NCBI GenBank assembly: GCA_014526335.1
Contig: JACTAT010000045.1
Location: 599,850 to 663,849, forward strand
Source: Chrysaora quinquecirrha
Taxonomy: Eukaryota; Cnidaria; Scyphozoa; Semaeostomeae; Pelagiidae
Length of the DNA: 64,000 nt
Direction: 5' to 3'
Part shown: piece after piece, positions 43,105-53,475 of the stretch
How positions within the stretch are numbered: position 1 is the stretch's first letter
Layout: each line of letters starts with the position of its first letter
The notes under the pieces: model-generated
What the model was told of the DNA's origin: nothing
The model's input: only the letters and a program-made list of their open reading frames with translations
The model's database searches: none
Made by a program: the position numbers and the translations under genes

Positions 43105-43491
43105 TAGGGCATTTTGGTAGAATCTTATTTTCTCCAAATCAAAAAAATACCAAGTTTTTGATGTAAAAATCGTACAAAGCAGCCAAAAATTAGTCTAAGT
43201 ACAAATTTTCACTGTTCTAGCACTTGTATTCTTAATATTATAAGCGTTCAAAGGTCCTGATTCTATAAAAGCTTTGACCACAAAAATTGAAGTAGGTGAA
43301 ACTTTTACACCCACTGGGTCTAAGCCCTTGTAAAATCCTGAACTTTGAACGCTTGAAAAAATGATAATACCAGCGCTGAGAAAGTAAAATGTTGCACCTA
43401 GACTTAATTTTGGATGCTTTGTGCGATTTTTGCATCAAAAACTTGATGTCTTTGATTTGGAGACATTAAATGTAAACCTAATCACCCTATA
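43105..43491. mobile_element. Palindromic (foldback) MITE
   Basis: Almost the whole element folds on itself. CCAAATCAAA..AAGTTTTTGATG.AAAAATCG.ACAAAGCA at 43134-43180 pairs with the segment at 43396-43462. Further inside, GCGTTCAAAGGTCCTGATTCTA (about 43228) pairs with ACAAAATCCTGAACTTTGAACGC (about 43331). The ends read TATAGGG..CCCTATA. No coding capacity. Confidence 0.75.
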
Positions 43492-43562
43492 AGGAAATAG
43501 TGTCTTATGTTAATAATCATTATATAGGGAAATGTAAATTTGATGCAGAAATACCTCCTTAC

Positions 43563-43661
43563 CATTTCTGGTGAATCTCTCCAAACACACTATTGTTTCT
43601 TCTGCTGATGAAAGGCAAATCATTACTTGAGAACATTGCTCTCCACCAAACTTACCCAGCA
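43563..43661 (-). CDS. Candidate 99-bp host exon
   Basis: TTTCAG|TGCTGGG acceptor and AGAAATG|GTAAGG donor bound the open frame LGKFGGEQCSQVMICLSSAE ETIVCLERFTRN. It has 99 bp, phase 1 at the exit. Sequence character (mixed, Cys- and Glu-containing) differs from the AT-rich surroundings. It may be a downstream exon of the gene at 45441-49107, but the phases show at least one exon is still unseen between them. Family not recognised. Confidence 0.45.
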
Positions 43662-44849
43662 CTGAAACAAATAGATAAAAAGCAATGAGAAATTTGGTTT
43701 CAATCTGGTACTTTTTTACTGTTTTGTCTAAGACTATGCTTGAACCAAAAATACTCTACAATCTTTCCAAAGAATAGAAATGTGTAATTTGAAAACAGAT
43801 GGGTCAGCAAAATTTCCTTCTTGACCTTTGAATAATAGAAACCTGCTATTAACCCTGTTAAGGAAATTTTGTCCAGAGGCTCTTGGGTAATTTAATTGAA
43901 AATGCTGATGCTTGGGTACCCCTATAAGTATATGAAAATGTGCATGGAGGGTGTTTGGGCCTTATCACCTGTAAAACTGATTCTGAAATAGTTTAAGTTG
44001 AAAGCAACCACTGGGTTTTCTTTTCATAAAACAAATATCGAGCTAGGCAGGGAAAGAAAAGCAAAGAAAGGTTTTAAAGCAGTATCAAATATGAGCATAT
44101 GATGAGTTGTAATGCTAGTTATAGTTCCACTTTGGCTTCATTTTAATCTCAGTTAAAGTCTATTTGAAAATACACTTACACGTTGTTTGTATAAGAAACG
44201 TATCTAAAGCCTAACTAGTCAAAGTTTGTTAAATTTCTTATTGTTTTCTACTGTTTTAGGAAACAACAAAACCGTTATAGCAAACACCAGGCTGAGATTT
44301 GGGTCAACATTTTGGTCCAAAAATATTGGAGGTACTCACAAACAAACTACACTACACATGTTTTTGAGATACGTTGGCAAAAGTACGTTGGCAAAAGATC
44401 ACTTCAAAAATGAAAGCCAAGTGTTCTTTTAAAAGAAACATGTATTTAATGTTATGGTATAACTTACAGCAGTAGCTGTTTAAAGACGATTATAACAAAC
44501 CTCTGCCAAAATTTAGTGTGTTGACGGCAGTGCACCAGAAAATGCAATTTTCGCTGTGAAGACATTGGAGAGTCCTAGCGTAAATTTTTGATTATTTTCT
44601 TAGATGTTCTGAAATATATTTGAAACGAACTTATAATGGTTATTTAAATGGCTTAATTATCCATATACTGTGATGTAATGTCAAGTTGTTTCAGAATGCT
44701 GGGGATGCAATTCGGTACATTTTATGTTACCACTGCTCAACCAACCCTAGTACAGTAGCCCAATGAAGCACATTTGAATGCAAAACAAATGTTTAATGAG
44801 GTGTAAAATATCCCTTCGTATAGATGTCCCTCAGCCATGCAAACAAGGC
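43662..44849. other. Intron-like noncoding DNA, nothing recognised
   Basis: AT-rich, no motif, no supported exon. Confidence 0.4.
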
Positions 44850-44942
44850 TTCCAGGCAATTAGCTTGTGCGTGCGGTAAGACGTATATAGGAGAAACGAA
44901 AAACAAAATTATTACTAGATGCATTGAACATCAAGTTTTCTA
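44850..44942 (+). pseudogene. GIY-YIG nuclease core fragment, Penelope-like
   Basis: The plus strand reads LACACGKTYIGETKNKIITR CIEHQ in one frame, which is the N-terminal half of a Penelope-type GIY-YIG nuclease (CxCGKxYIGET-x-R-x3-EHQ). It stops right after. Only about 30 codons remain. It is not closely similar to the other GIY-YIG pieces in the window. Confidence 0.65.
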
Positions 44943-45440
44943 AGTTTGTAAGTTTCCTAAGTTTGAAAGTTGACACCCCCCGACCCCAATACCAAAATTT
45001 TTTCGTGTTTTGAAAGAAACTGAAATCAGTAGCAATGTGTTTTTTTTTTAAATTCAGTTGTCTTTCAAAAGAAGGAATTCTACAAGCCTTTCGCTTTTAC
45101 AGAATATCGCATAACAAAGCTTTGCGTCGAGATAACGATTCAGCAAGTTTTATATTCATATTAATTGGCATTGGCATTATTTACCTCTGGAACGTTTCAA
45201 TGGTATTAGGCTCAAAAACAACGATGATAAGAATTCTGCGAAACTTAACACACTGTGTGCATACCTGTCAATAAATAAATATTGCATGAATAATGTTCAT
45301 AATACCAACATGGAAGCATGATAAAACATAATTCTATTTTTGTTTGTAGAAGCAGGAATAACAGAGCACAAGATCAAGAACAGAGCCAAAAATCGATTTA
45401 ATCAGGTTATAACATGAATAAATGCACAGTATACTCTTAC

Positions 45441-48400
45441 CGTTTCAAAATTTAAGGTCGATAATTCAGGTAGCGAGCAAAGAAAATCTGTCACTGGTGT
45501 CAAGTGAATTAAGCTATCTAGATTTGAATCAGCACCTAAAGTAATAAAGTAATAAAGATAGGTATAATTCCTTAGTATGGGGAACAAGGGTCTTTATCTA
45601 TTGCCTCCGGGGCACTGTATTGCAACCAAAATTCAGAGTGACCAAACCTAGCAAAATTTGATGCTCTTAGCATAATTTTGCACAAATATGGTCACTTCAC
45701 ATAAATTTGTCCAATTTAGCATAATTTTGAACCTGCTAAACATCAAAATGCATTTTCTGCGCATCTCATCTTTCAACCTCTTGTTTATTTTAAACACCTT
45801 ATTTTGGCATAATTTTGCGAAGTCTAGCATATTTTGTCTCGATTCTAGCATATTTACGCTTTTGAGATCTGGTCACACTGCCCAATTTGACTAAATCAAC
45901 AGAGAAAATAGTTTTGATTGTAAAAAATCAGATGAAGTCACTTCTGATAGATATTAAGGGTCTCGTTTGGAAATAGTGTTCATAGCTAATTTTTCACAAG
46001 TTCAATCTTATTGGCACAGTTATCAGTTGAGGTGCGCGCGTGTGTGTGTGTGTGTGTATGTTTGTGTGCGTGCATGCTTTTGTAATCTCAACGACTGTAG
46101 TGTCTAAAACCTATTTTACTCACCACGAAGCTCAATCGGATCAAAAGCCTTAGGATCTTCACATGCTCCACCTTAAAGAAAATTTAATGTTCGACCAAAT
46201 GTAAAATAAAACTACGTTATCCTTGTTTGGTTTCCAAAGTTTTTTTCTGGTTCACAACGAGCCGAAAAATCTCAACCTTAAAATTTCAAAACTACTCTCT
46301 TGATGTTCAAAGTATCGATGTAAATTAGATCCATGTTGTAAGATTGAACAATTGAAAAAAAAATCAGATAAAACGTCCTTATTTACAGCTGTCAAAAAAT
46401 TTCTGCTTGTGCTATCTAAAAATAATGGTTAGAGTGCTAGATGCTTTTTGATTATGAACTCAGTAATTCTTTGCCATGGCCATTTCCCTACCTTGCGGAA
46501 AGTGTGCTATCTCTTCGTCTGTTGCTGCATTTTCGAGCCAATTGATATCCTGTGATGCGTCAACAGTTTCAACAACATCTGAAAAAAATATCAATATTAC
46601 ATTCATTTTCTCGTAAGAAAATGAGCTTCGGTTTAAAACTGCAGGATGGCGATATTCCGTCTGACGTCATACCTACAGCAGCCAGTCCCTTGAGGGTGTA
46701 ACAATGCACTGTTGTGAAAAAAGGAGTTTGTTCCGGTTCTCAAAATGGTTCTCCAGAAAATGGTTTTTGAATGTGAACGCCAAAAATTTGCTCCGTGAAT
46801 GAGTTGGTAATTTAGTCAGGGGGCCTTTTAGAGATGCATTTTTTCACGCAGACATGCAGAAAATATCACAACATCAAGTATAATAACCCAGCACATCTCT
46901 GCTTATCCAACATAGTATGCAAAAATTACCACTGCTTCAAGCATAATAACCTACCACGTCAGGCTTTATAACCCACCACAGTAGTGCCTATCCACCATAG
47001 TACGCAAAAATACCAATTCAGCTGTGCGTATCCGCCACAGCAGTGTGTATAGATTCGCTATAGTGGAATTCATATGAATCGAAAAGAAAATATGCACCTG
47101 GTGGCTTGCTCTCTGCCATGGCTCGAATGGAACGAAATAAAGAAATATAATAGGAGAATATTCATTACAATTCGGACTTCCTTCGCCAGATTCTTCAATC
47201 ACTACAACATAAGGCTCAGCTTCCACTACTTTTTGTGCGTTATTATCTATAAGATAGAAGTCATTATAACGTAATGAATGTCCCTTTGCAGGTTACTAGC
47301 GAAAATACGTCTGTGGTTTTTGATTAACGTAATGAATGTCCCTTTGATTAATGTTTTTGTGCGTATTGCTCGGAGAACTGTCCTGGAGTCCGGTTTATGC
47401 TAGGTCATCACAGTTGTTTCATCTTGATAAGTAGACAAGTAGTAGATGTGGTTTTCCCCCAATATTCCCTTCTATTCTCTCACTAGCTGAATTTTCATAG
47501 CGTCAATCCTTCAAATGTAAAACCACTACGCATCCTATTGGCTAATGCCAATAAAGTGAAAAGCTTTAATTGGTCGAACGCCTTTTATCCTACTTTGTCC
47601 TTCCCAAAACGAAGTTCCTTAAGCCCCTGTCCGAGTTATCTCTGTTCTGCATTCCTTGCAAAGTGATAAAAAATGCTTGCATCATAAGAGTTAAAAGAGT
47701 AGATCATACCAATCTCCTCACTTTCTTCCTCAACCAGATTGATAGCTAAAGAAATAATGAATTGATGTCACATAGGTAAATAAAGTGAATCTTTTTTATG
47801 AATTATTTCTTTTTCCAAACCATTTCTAATCTTGTAATTTTGATGGAATACACTCTTTTTTTTACAAGAATACTTGAAACTTTGTCCAGCCTTGATATTC
47901 TTAAGAAATATTAGTTTTGAGCCAGGATATATTCTTAAAGTAGGTATTCTTACTTTTTCAAACTGATATGGAATCAGGGTAACATGGTTAGACAAAATCT
48001 TATGTGAAGACCAGGAACAAGTTGATCTTAAGAAAAATTTAAGTTATTATAGCAATAAGGATGTTCTCAAAGATCTCAAAAGTTAAACAATTTTAAAATG
48101 TTTGACAAAATTTTGTGCGGAGTGGCGGTAGCACATCCTGGAATGCATGCTGGCCACGAATAAACCACACTTTTTGAAAAAAAGACAAGATATGTCAGTG
48201 ATCAACGAACATCGCAAAACAGGCAACTGCCAAAAAATGAGACACATCTTTGAGCCAAGGCTGAACAATATTCTGATGATATTCTTAAAAATAGAATGAT
48301 TCTGAGCTTCGATATTTTTATAGATACCCTAATAACGTACCCTACTTTATAGTTTAGGGTTCTTAAGAAAGTTGTTTTTCGCTAAGCAAGTTCCGGCTAG

Positions 48401-49107
48401 TCTCATTACTGAGAAAATTCCTTCACTGACAGCAAATTTGAGAACACAAAATTTGCAATTTCTTGACTTTTTACTATTTTTGTTGAAATTATACCCAGGT
48501 GCTCTAGGGCGACAGTTATTTATTATACTATGTTTCTTTAAAACTGCTGTAAACCCCTGTATGCTTTGTATCACTAATGTGGTTGGAACTTGTGATACTA
48601 AATGCATTCATTGAAAGGTTTAATTTTTTCCACTGCTTCAGTCTCTGATCCAGTACTAGAAATTCCTTAAGTTTTTACCTAACCCAGTACTACTTTCCTT
48701 ATAAAGCACTTTACTTATGCAAAAAGCGCATGCAGCCACGGAAAGAACTACAGGTAGAATAGCTACCTTGTTCCTGCCTGTCAGGAATCTCCAACACGTT
48801 GCTTCCTTCATTAGGTTCATTTTCTTGTTCCTGAACTGGAGTAGAGTGAACTGGAGGCAGCAGCTGGCAGCGAGTTAGTTGAACTCGAGCTTCTGGGTGG
48901 CTTTCTCTGTCCAGCAGAGGTTCTATAATGGGGCTTTGTGGAGGCTCATTTGCAATACTTCTCCCGTCTTCTTGATTCAAATAGGAAAACACTTTTGCCG
49001 TACTTCTGCTGTACGTCGCAAGTAATTCCTGTCCTGAAGGGAACTGTTGCTGGAAAGTCAATTTTTCAACCGCGTGGCCACTTGCAGTCGATCGATAAAA
49101 CTCTGCC
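45441..49107 (-). CDS. Multi-exon host gene of unknown family (six exons seen)
   Basis: Exons (minus): 49107-48767, 47745-47710, 47225-47169, 46578-46492, 46171-46124 and 45535-45441. Each has AG acceptor and GT donor, and the five introns between them are all phase 1, so the frame runs through: ATYSRSTAKVFSYLNQEDGR, then INLVEEESEEI, EAEPYVVVIEESGEGSPN, VVETVDASQDINWLENAATD, GGACEDPKAFDPIELR and DSNLDSLIHLTPVTDFLCSL. The protein is acidic, Glu/Ser/Gln-rich, probably disordered, with no domain I recognise. The first exon (before 49107) and the last exon are not identified. The third exon has a weak pyrimidine tract and could be skipped without changing frame. Confidence 0.6.
45634..45880. mobile_element. 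hAT-like MITE with internal TAGCATAATTTTG repeats
   Basis: Terminal inverted repeats CAGAGTGACCA / TGGTCACACTG bound 247 bp. Flanks CCAAAATT and CCCAATTT could be a decayed 8-bp target duplication, as for hAT elements, whose ends are CAG-like. Inside, TAGCATAATTTTG-type words occur four to five times. It lies between two exons of the host gene. Confidence 0.6.
46036..46078 (+). repeat. (GT)n microsatellite
   Basis: GCGCGCGTGTGTGTGTGTGT followed by further TG pairs, in an intron of the host gene. Confidence 0.9.
46880..47060. repeat. Degenerate short tandem repeats
   Basis: Words such as TATCCAACATAGTATGCAAAAA, TATCCACCATAGTACGCAAAAA and ACCACAGTAGTG / GCCACAGCAGTG recur at intervals of about 40-60 bp. 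Noncoding, intronic. Confidence 0.5.
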
Positions 49108-49912
49108 CTAAAATTTAAGGAATAGAATTAGCCTCATTTAGTATGTTTCAACGTTCGGTTAGTCGCTTCACCATTTTATAAGCACCCGATAATATTTGCC
49201 GAGGCTAAATGTTATTATTTTTTTAATATTTTGAAGCTCGAATGTTCTTAAATGTTGTGCTTATTTAAACATTCATTCTTCTTCAACTATACCCGATAAA
49301 TTGCTTCTACAAAAAATTAATAGTTTATAATAGGATATGATTGTTCAATACTTGTGTTATACATTTGTTAAATGCTTGCCGATTTTTTATAATCAAGTGC
49401 TGGAACCCTATCTGTCCAGGGGGGCACCCCCTATCAAACAATCTATTGTAGAATAAATATGGAGACACGACCACAAGATTGCTCATATTTGGTAAGCACT
49501 CACAATTAAATTGAATTTTTTCTTATAACTTCATGTCGATTCGTCTACTCAAAAACCTTTATATGATATATGACTTGTTTTGTTTATCTCTTATTCAGTC
49601 ATTATTATAACTATGACTTCATATATCTTAATGACGTCATAAATCTTCAACTATTCGTGCTTTTTTCAATAAAAATAAACCCCGCCTAACACAAAAATGT
49701 ACAATTACAGTTGCCTAATTCATAGAAACAAACGAGCATTTGTTTCAAGTGTAAGCAGGGAGAGATGAAAAATGTCAGTTATTTGAAGAAAGATCGTCTC
49801 ATTTACAAAGCTTGAAGAATAAACGCCCCCTAGTATAAAGTTCATCCAAACTACCCCAGCGCATGTAGGGTTAAAAACTTCTAGAAATTGCTAGTACTGG
49901 ATCAGAGAGACT
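48642..49912. other. Inverted repeat pair flanking the first seen exon of the host gene
   Basis: AGTCTCTGATCCAGTACTAG with about 25 more matching bases at 48640-48685 reappears in reverse complement at 49868-49914. The two arms are 1.2 kb apart with the 341-bp exon between them. It could be two separate short repeats or the ends of one non-autonomous element. Confidence 0.5.
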
Positions 49913-49914
49913 TA

Positions 49915-51280
49915 GCAAGAGAACATAGACAATTAAATCTTTGAATGCGCACGTTTTGTATTATGTATTTCAACCACTAGCAGTCCAAAGCATACAAGGG
50001 CTTACACCCATATTTTATATGGGCGTGTTTTAATGGAGAGGTAGTACTCAAATGATTTAAGACTTAATAAATCTTGGAACACATTTGGTATGCGCTGAAA
50101 CGAGGTTAAGCAAGTGAGCCCCACTGTTAGGGGCCTAATTGCCGTCTCCTGCCGCTATTTAATTTTTTGAAAATTTTCCAACCCCCCAGACCTTATTATG
50201 ACCTCCTGCTTATTAACATTTGCATTCAAATTGACGTAGATATCTCTTACATAGTTTGCTGGGACGTTCGTAGCTTAAAATTTCACTTGTTCACTCTATG
50301 TTTGGTAGAACTGAGAACTGATTTCCTTAGCCTAGAAAAGGAAAAGTTCTGCAGCTCAGGTAGGACTGAGAACGGATTTCCTTAGCCTACAAGTACAATA
50401 AGGCCTGTTTGCACTGCTTTTCAGCAGTTTCGAGACAACATTTGTCAAGCTAATTCCGACCCCCAGGTTTATTCCAACACCCCGGAAATTACATTCTTAA
50501 CAATTTTCCAGCCCCCCCCCCGCCTATTCTGACCCCATTCCCCAGCAATTAGGCACTTAAGAGGATTGTGTGGGAAGGCCGCTTTAGGACAATGAAGATA
50601 TGTCTGTATTGTATACAAACACCACTAGTGGTAAATAAGCAGGGGTCTTAAAGATACAAATAGATAAGAAGAAGACAAGTAAATAATATAAATATTTAGA
50701 TGGGAAGTACTATTAACTGCTCAGCAAATGTAGCTATTTGCACTGGGTAATACTAATACCCATCCAATCATTTCCTGTCCAAGCATTTGCTTCATGTTTT
50801 ATTTTACTAACGTCCTGTTGTTAAATAGGAAAGCTGTATAATTGTCAAAGTTCATCTGATATAAAAATTTTACATTATCTAACGTTTCTTGTTGCTCTAT
50901 TTTTACATCAACATTCAGGTATTTATTAACATTATTTTTTTACACTAGGCCTATTGACATAACATAATAATTATCCGATTCATATCATATTCATTTCCCC
51001 TCAAATTATATATAATATTAAGGTTAACATATAATATTTATTCCTAATTGTTAGTTCTCTGTATATACATTTAATTCCATTGATATTTATTTATCAATTT
51101 TCACATTTATGATATCATAACATTCTGCAAAATAGGTATTCTCTCTCTACATTTCTTTTCAACATTATACAGCATTCACATTTCTATCTGTCTGGCCTTC
51201 CCTTATTAATATTCATCATAAATGGCTTTCACTATTGCAATTAAATTAATTTATGATTTTCTATATTCCTTATAGTTGTT
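49915..51280. other. Noncoding, with a C-rich MITE-like segment
   Basis: Between 50118 and 50560 the words AGGGGCCTAATTGCCG and CAGCAATTAGGCACTT form distant inverted ends. Inside is a duplicated 33-bp phrase (GGTAGAACTGAGAACTGATT at 50306, GGTAGGACTGAGAACGGATT at 50359) and a run of 13 C. The rest is AT-rich with no gene. Confidence 0.45.
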
Positions 51281-52200
51281 ATAAATGTTTTGCTACATTT
51301 CTTACATCCTTCAAGAATAGAAAACCAGCATTCAGAAAATTTAAAACTACCTTCTGATATTGTTTTTTAGATTATTTGGTAATTCAAGCACATCCATATA
51401 CAGAGCAATTTCTTACTGCCAGTACAGTAAGAATTACCTACAGCCAGCTGTAATCACAGGTACATTATTTTTCTCATTCTTATCCATTTCTTATACCCAC
51501 CTCATTCCAGAGAGATGTCATTACATTATCTACATGTGTTCACCTTTGATTGTATATAAATACTAACCTGTAATATTCTAAATTAACTTCCTATCATACA
51601 ATATTGACGTTTCTATCCTCATGGCCTTCTCTAATTATTAGTTGTAAATATATTCATCATAAATACTTTCCAGTATTTCTATTTCATGAATTCACACATT
51701 TGTATATTGTAAATATTTTTTCTACATGTTTTTCTAAATTCACATCCTTCAAAAATATAAAATTACAATACTATCTTTGTTTCACAAATTTCTTGGAATT
51801 TCCAAATAATTTCCATCTGTTTATATATTTATACATTTCATTCACTTCCTCTATATTCTTCAATGGTCACATTTATAATTATTATCATATACTGAAAAAT
51901 AAATAGGCCCATTCTCTCTCTATTTCAGTAAACAAGAACATATTCCATTCTCCACTATTGACATTTATTTATTCTATTTACTTTCACCTCATTTTACATC
52001 AATTCATTTCATTGCTATCCTTCATTTGTTTCAATTTTTCATTTATAATTGTTATCAAATACTGGACAAAACATTTTCTTCTTCACTATTTTTTCATACA
52101 GTTTAATATTTCATAATTGATCATTACCACTTCATTACTGTTATTATTTTTACCTGCTTGTATATATATATATTTCAAGGAACATAAGAAACACATAAAG
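51281..52200. repeat. AT-rich region of degenerate repeats upstream of the Helitron-like gene
   Basis: Phrases such as CATCCTTCAAGAATAGAAAA / CATCCTTCAAAAATATAAAA and TTCACATTTATAATTATTAT recur. Part of it (51305-51465) shares words with the spacer at 11600-11740. It may belong to the 5' flank of the Helitron-like element, but no TC terminus can be fixed. Confidence 0.45.
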
Positions 52201-52243
52201 GTTAGCTTCTATTTCTTTTTACACTCTTTCACTTATTGTCATA

Positions 52244-53472
52244 ATGCCAATTCCTTGGGACAATACAATTGCACGCAATTATTGGGATAGCCGACAGTTT
52301 CACGTTTCACGTCCTCAACTACGGTATAAATTCTAAAACTAGAATTGAAAAAAATTTGCAAGCATTGACAGCACGGAAAAAAACAACAGAAGGCGGGATC
52401 AAGAGCTATAAGTGTACTTAGAAAACAATCACACCATCCTCTGAACATGTCATGACAATAAGTAATGCTTTGAAGTCTTGGGCAGAGACACTTTCGTGGA
52501 GCTTCTGCAGCAAATGCTCTAGTCTCATGTTTGGAAAACTTCTTCCTAGCTTCTCTGCAGGAAAGAAATGCTCTTCTTCAAATGTCTGTCAATGCACTTT
52601 GGGAAAGTACATTGTTCCCACATTAAGTGAAATACCCCAACAGCTAAAATCATTACAATTGAAACATATTCTTGTATTGCGCCCTATTGACATCGATTAC
52701 GGAAAGTATGAGCGCATGAAACATGGCTATTGCAAGAAAACAGCGTTACTTAAATTGACATGCTCAAAGGATTCTCTACAGCAAAAAATATCTGCCATGG
52801 AGAATACAGACGACAGACAAACATGTCAAACCGCTTATGACTATTTAATAGCGTCACACAAATCCTCCTACAAAACTTATGTCGACAAATGCCAAGAATA
52901 TATTGACAAGAATAATCAGCCAGACCCATTCTCTGTATACTCCTGGGATGGGATAGAATGTGCACTTTGGCCACACCTATACCCCTATACGTCTTGGTGT
53001 GACACATTACACGACGGAAAAGAGAGTAGAAACAGCAACAAAATATCATTTCTTGTAAAATGCTGCTCCTCCATTGTTGATTATTCAAATACCTTCGATT
53101 TTCTACAATTCATTTTCGAGAGATGGATTTATAAAACAGTCATGGGCGCAATAAACTCAAGCCATTTTTTCTCAAAAACCGTGAAAACAATGTCAGCTTT
53201 TCAAGCATTAGATGATAAACCCTTCGCATCTGGGTACCGGCAATGGCAGCATCCTTATCTAATGGATGCTGTCCGCCAATTTGGTTATCCATCCATTTTT
53301 TTAACTATTAGTCCATCAGAGTGGTCCTTTCCTCTTCCAATGTGTCTACAAGATATCGCTAGAGACACAGGCTATGGCCCAACATCCCTGCCCTTTTATG
53401 AGTCTATTCATTACCTGCATGTCTTAGAGCAAATAGTTCGTGGTTACCTGTGGCTCCAATGATAGTAACTGG
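52244..53472 (+). pseudogene. Helitron-like Rep-helicase, N-terminal part
   Basis: ATG at 52244 (MPIPWDNTIARNYWDSRQFH), two frame breaks, then a long frame from 52452: SAGKKCSSSNVCQCTLGKYI, HILVLRPIDIDYG, WDGIECALWPHLYPYTSWCD, RQWQHPYLMDAVRQFGYPSI, FLTISPSEWSF and HYLHVLEQIVRGYL. The VRQFGYPSIFLTISPSEW stretch is the Helitron-like N domain. A one-base loss after GYL shifts the frame so that it ends at 53462; in the shifted frame GSNDSNWR matches GSDNPQWR of the older copy. A 2892-bp element is inserted right after this point. The gene continues at 56371. Confidence 0.85.
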
Positions 53473-53475
53473 AGA

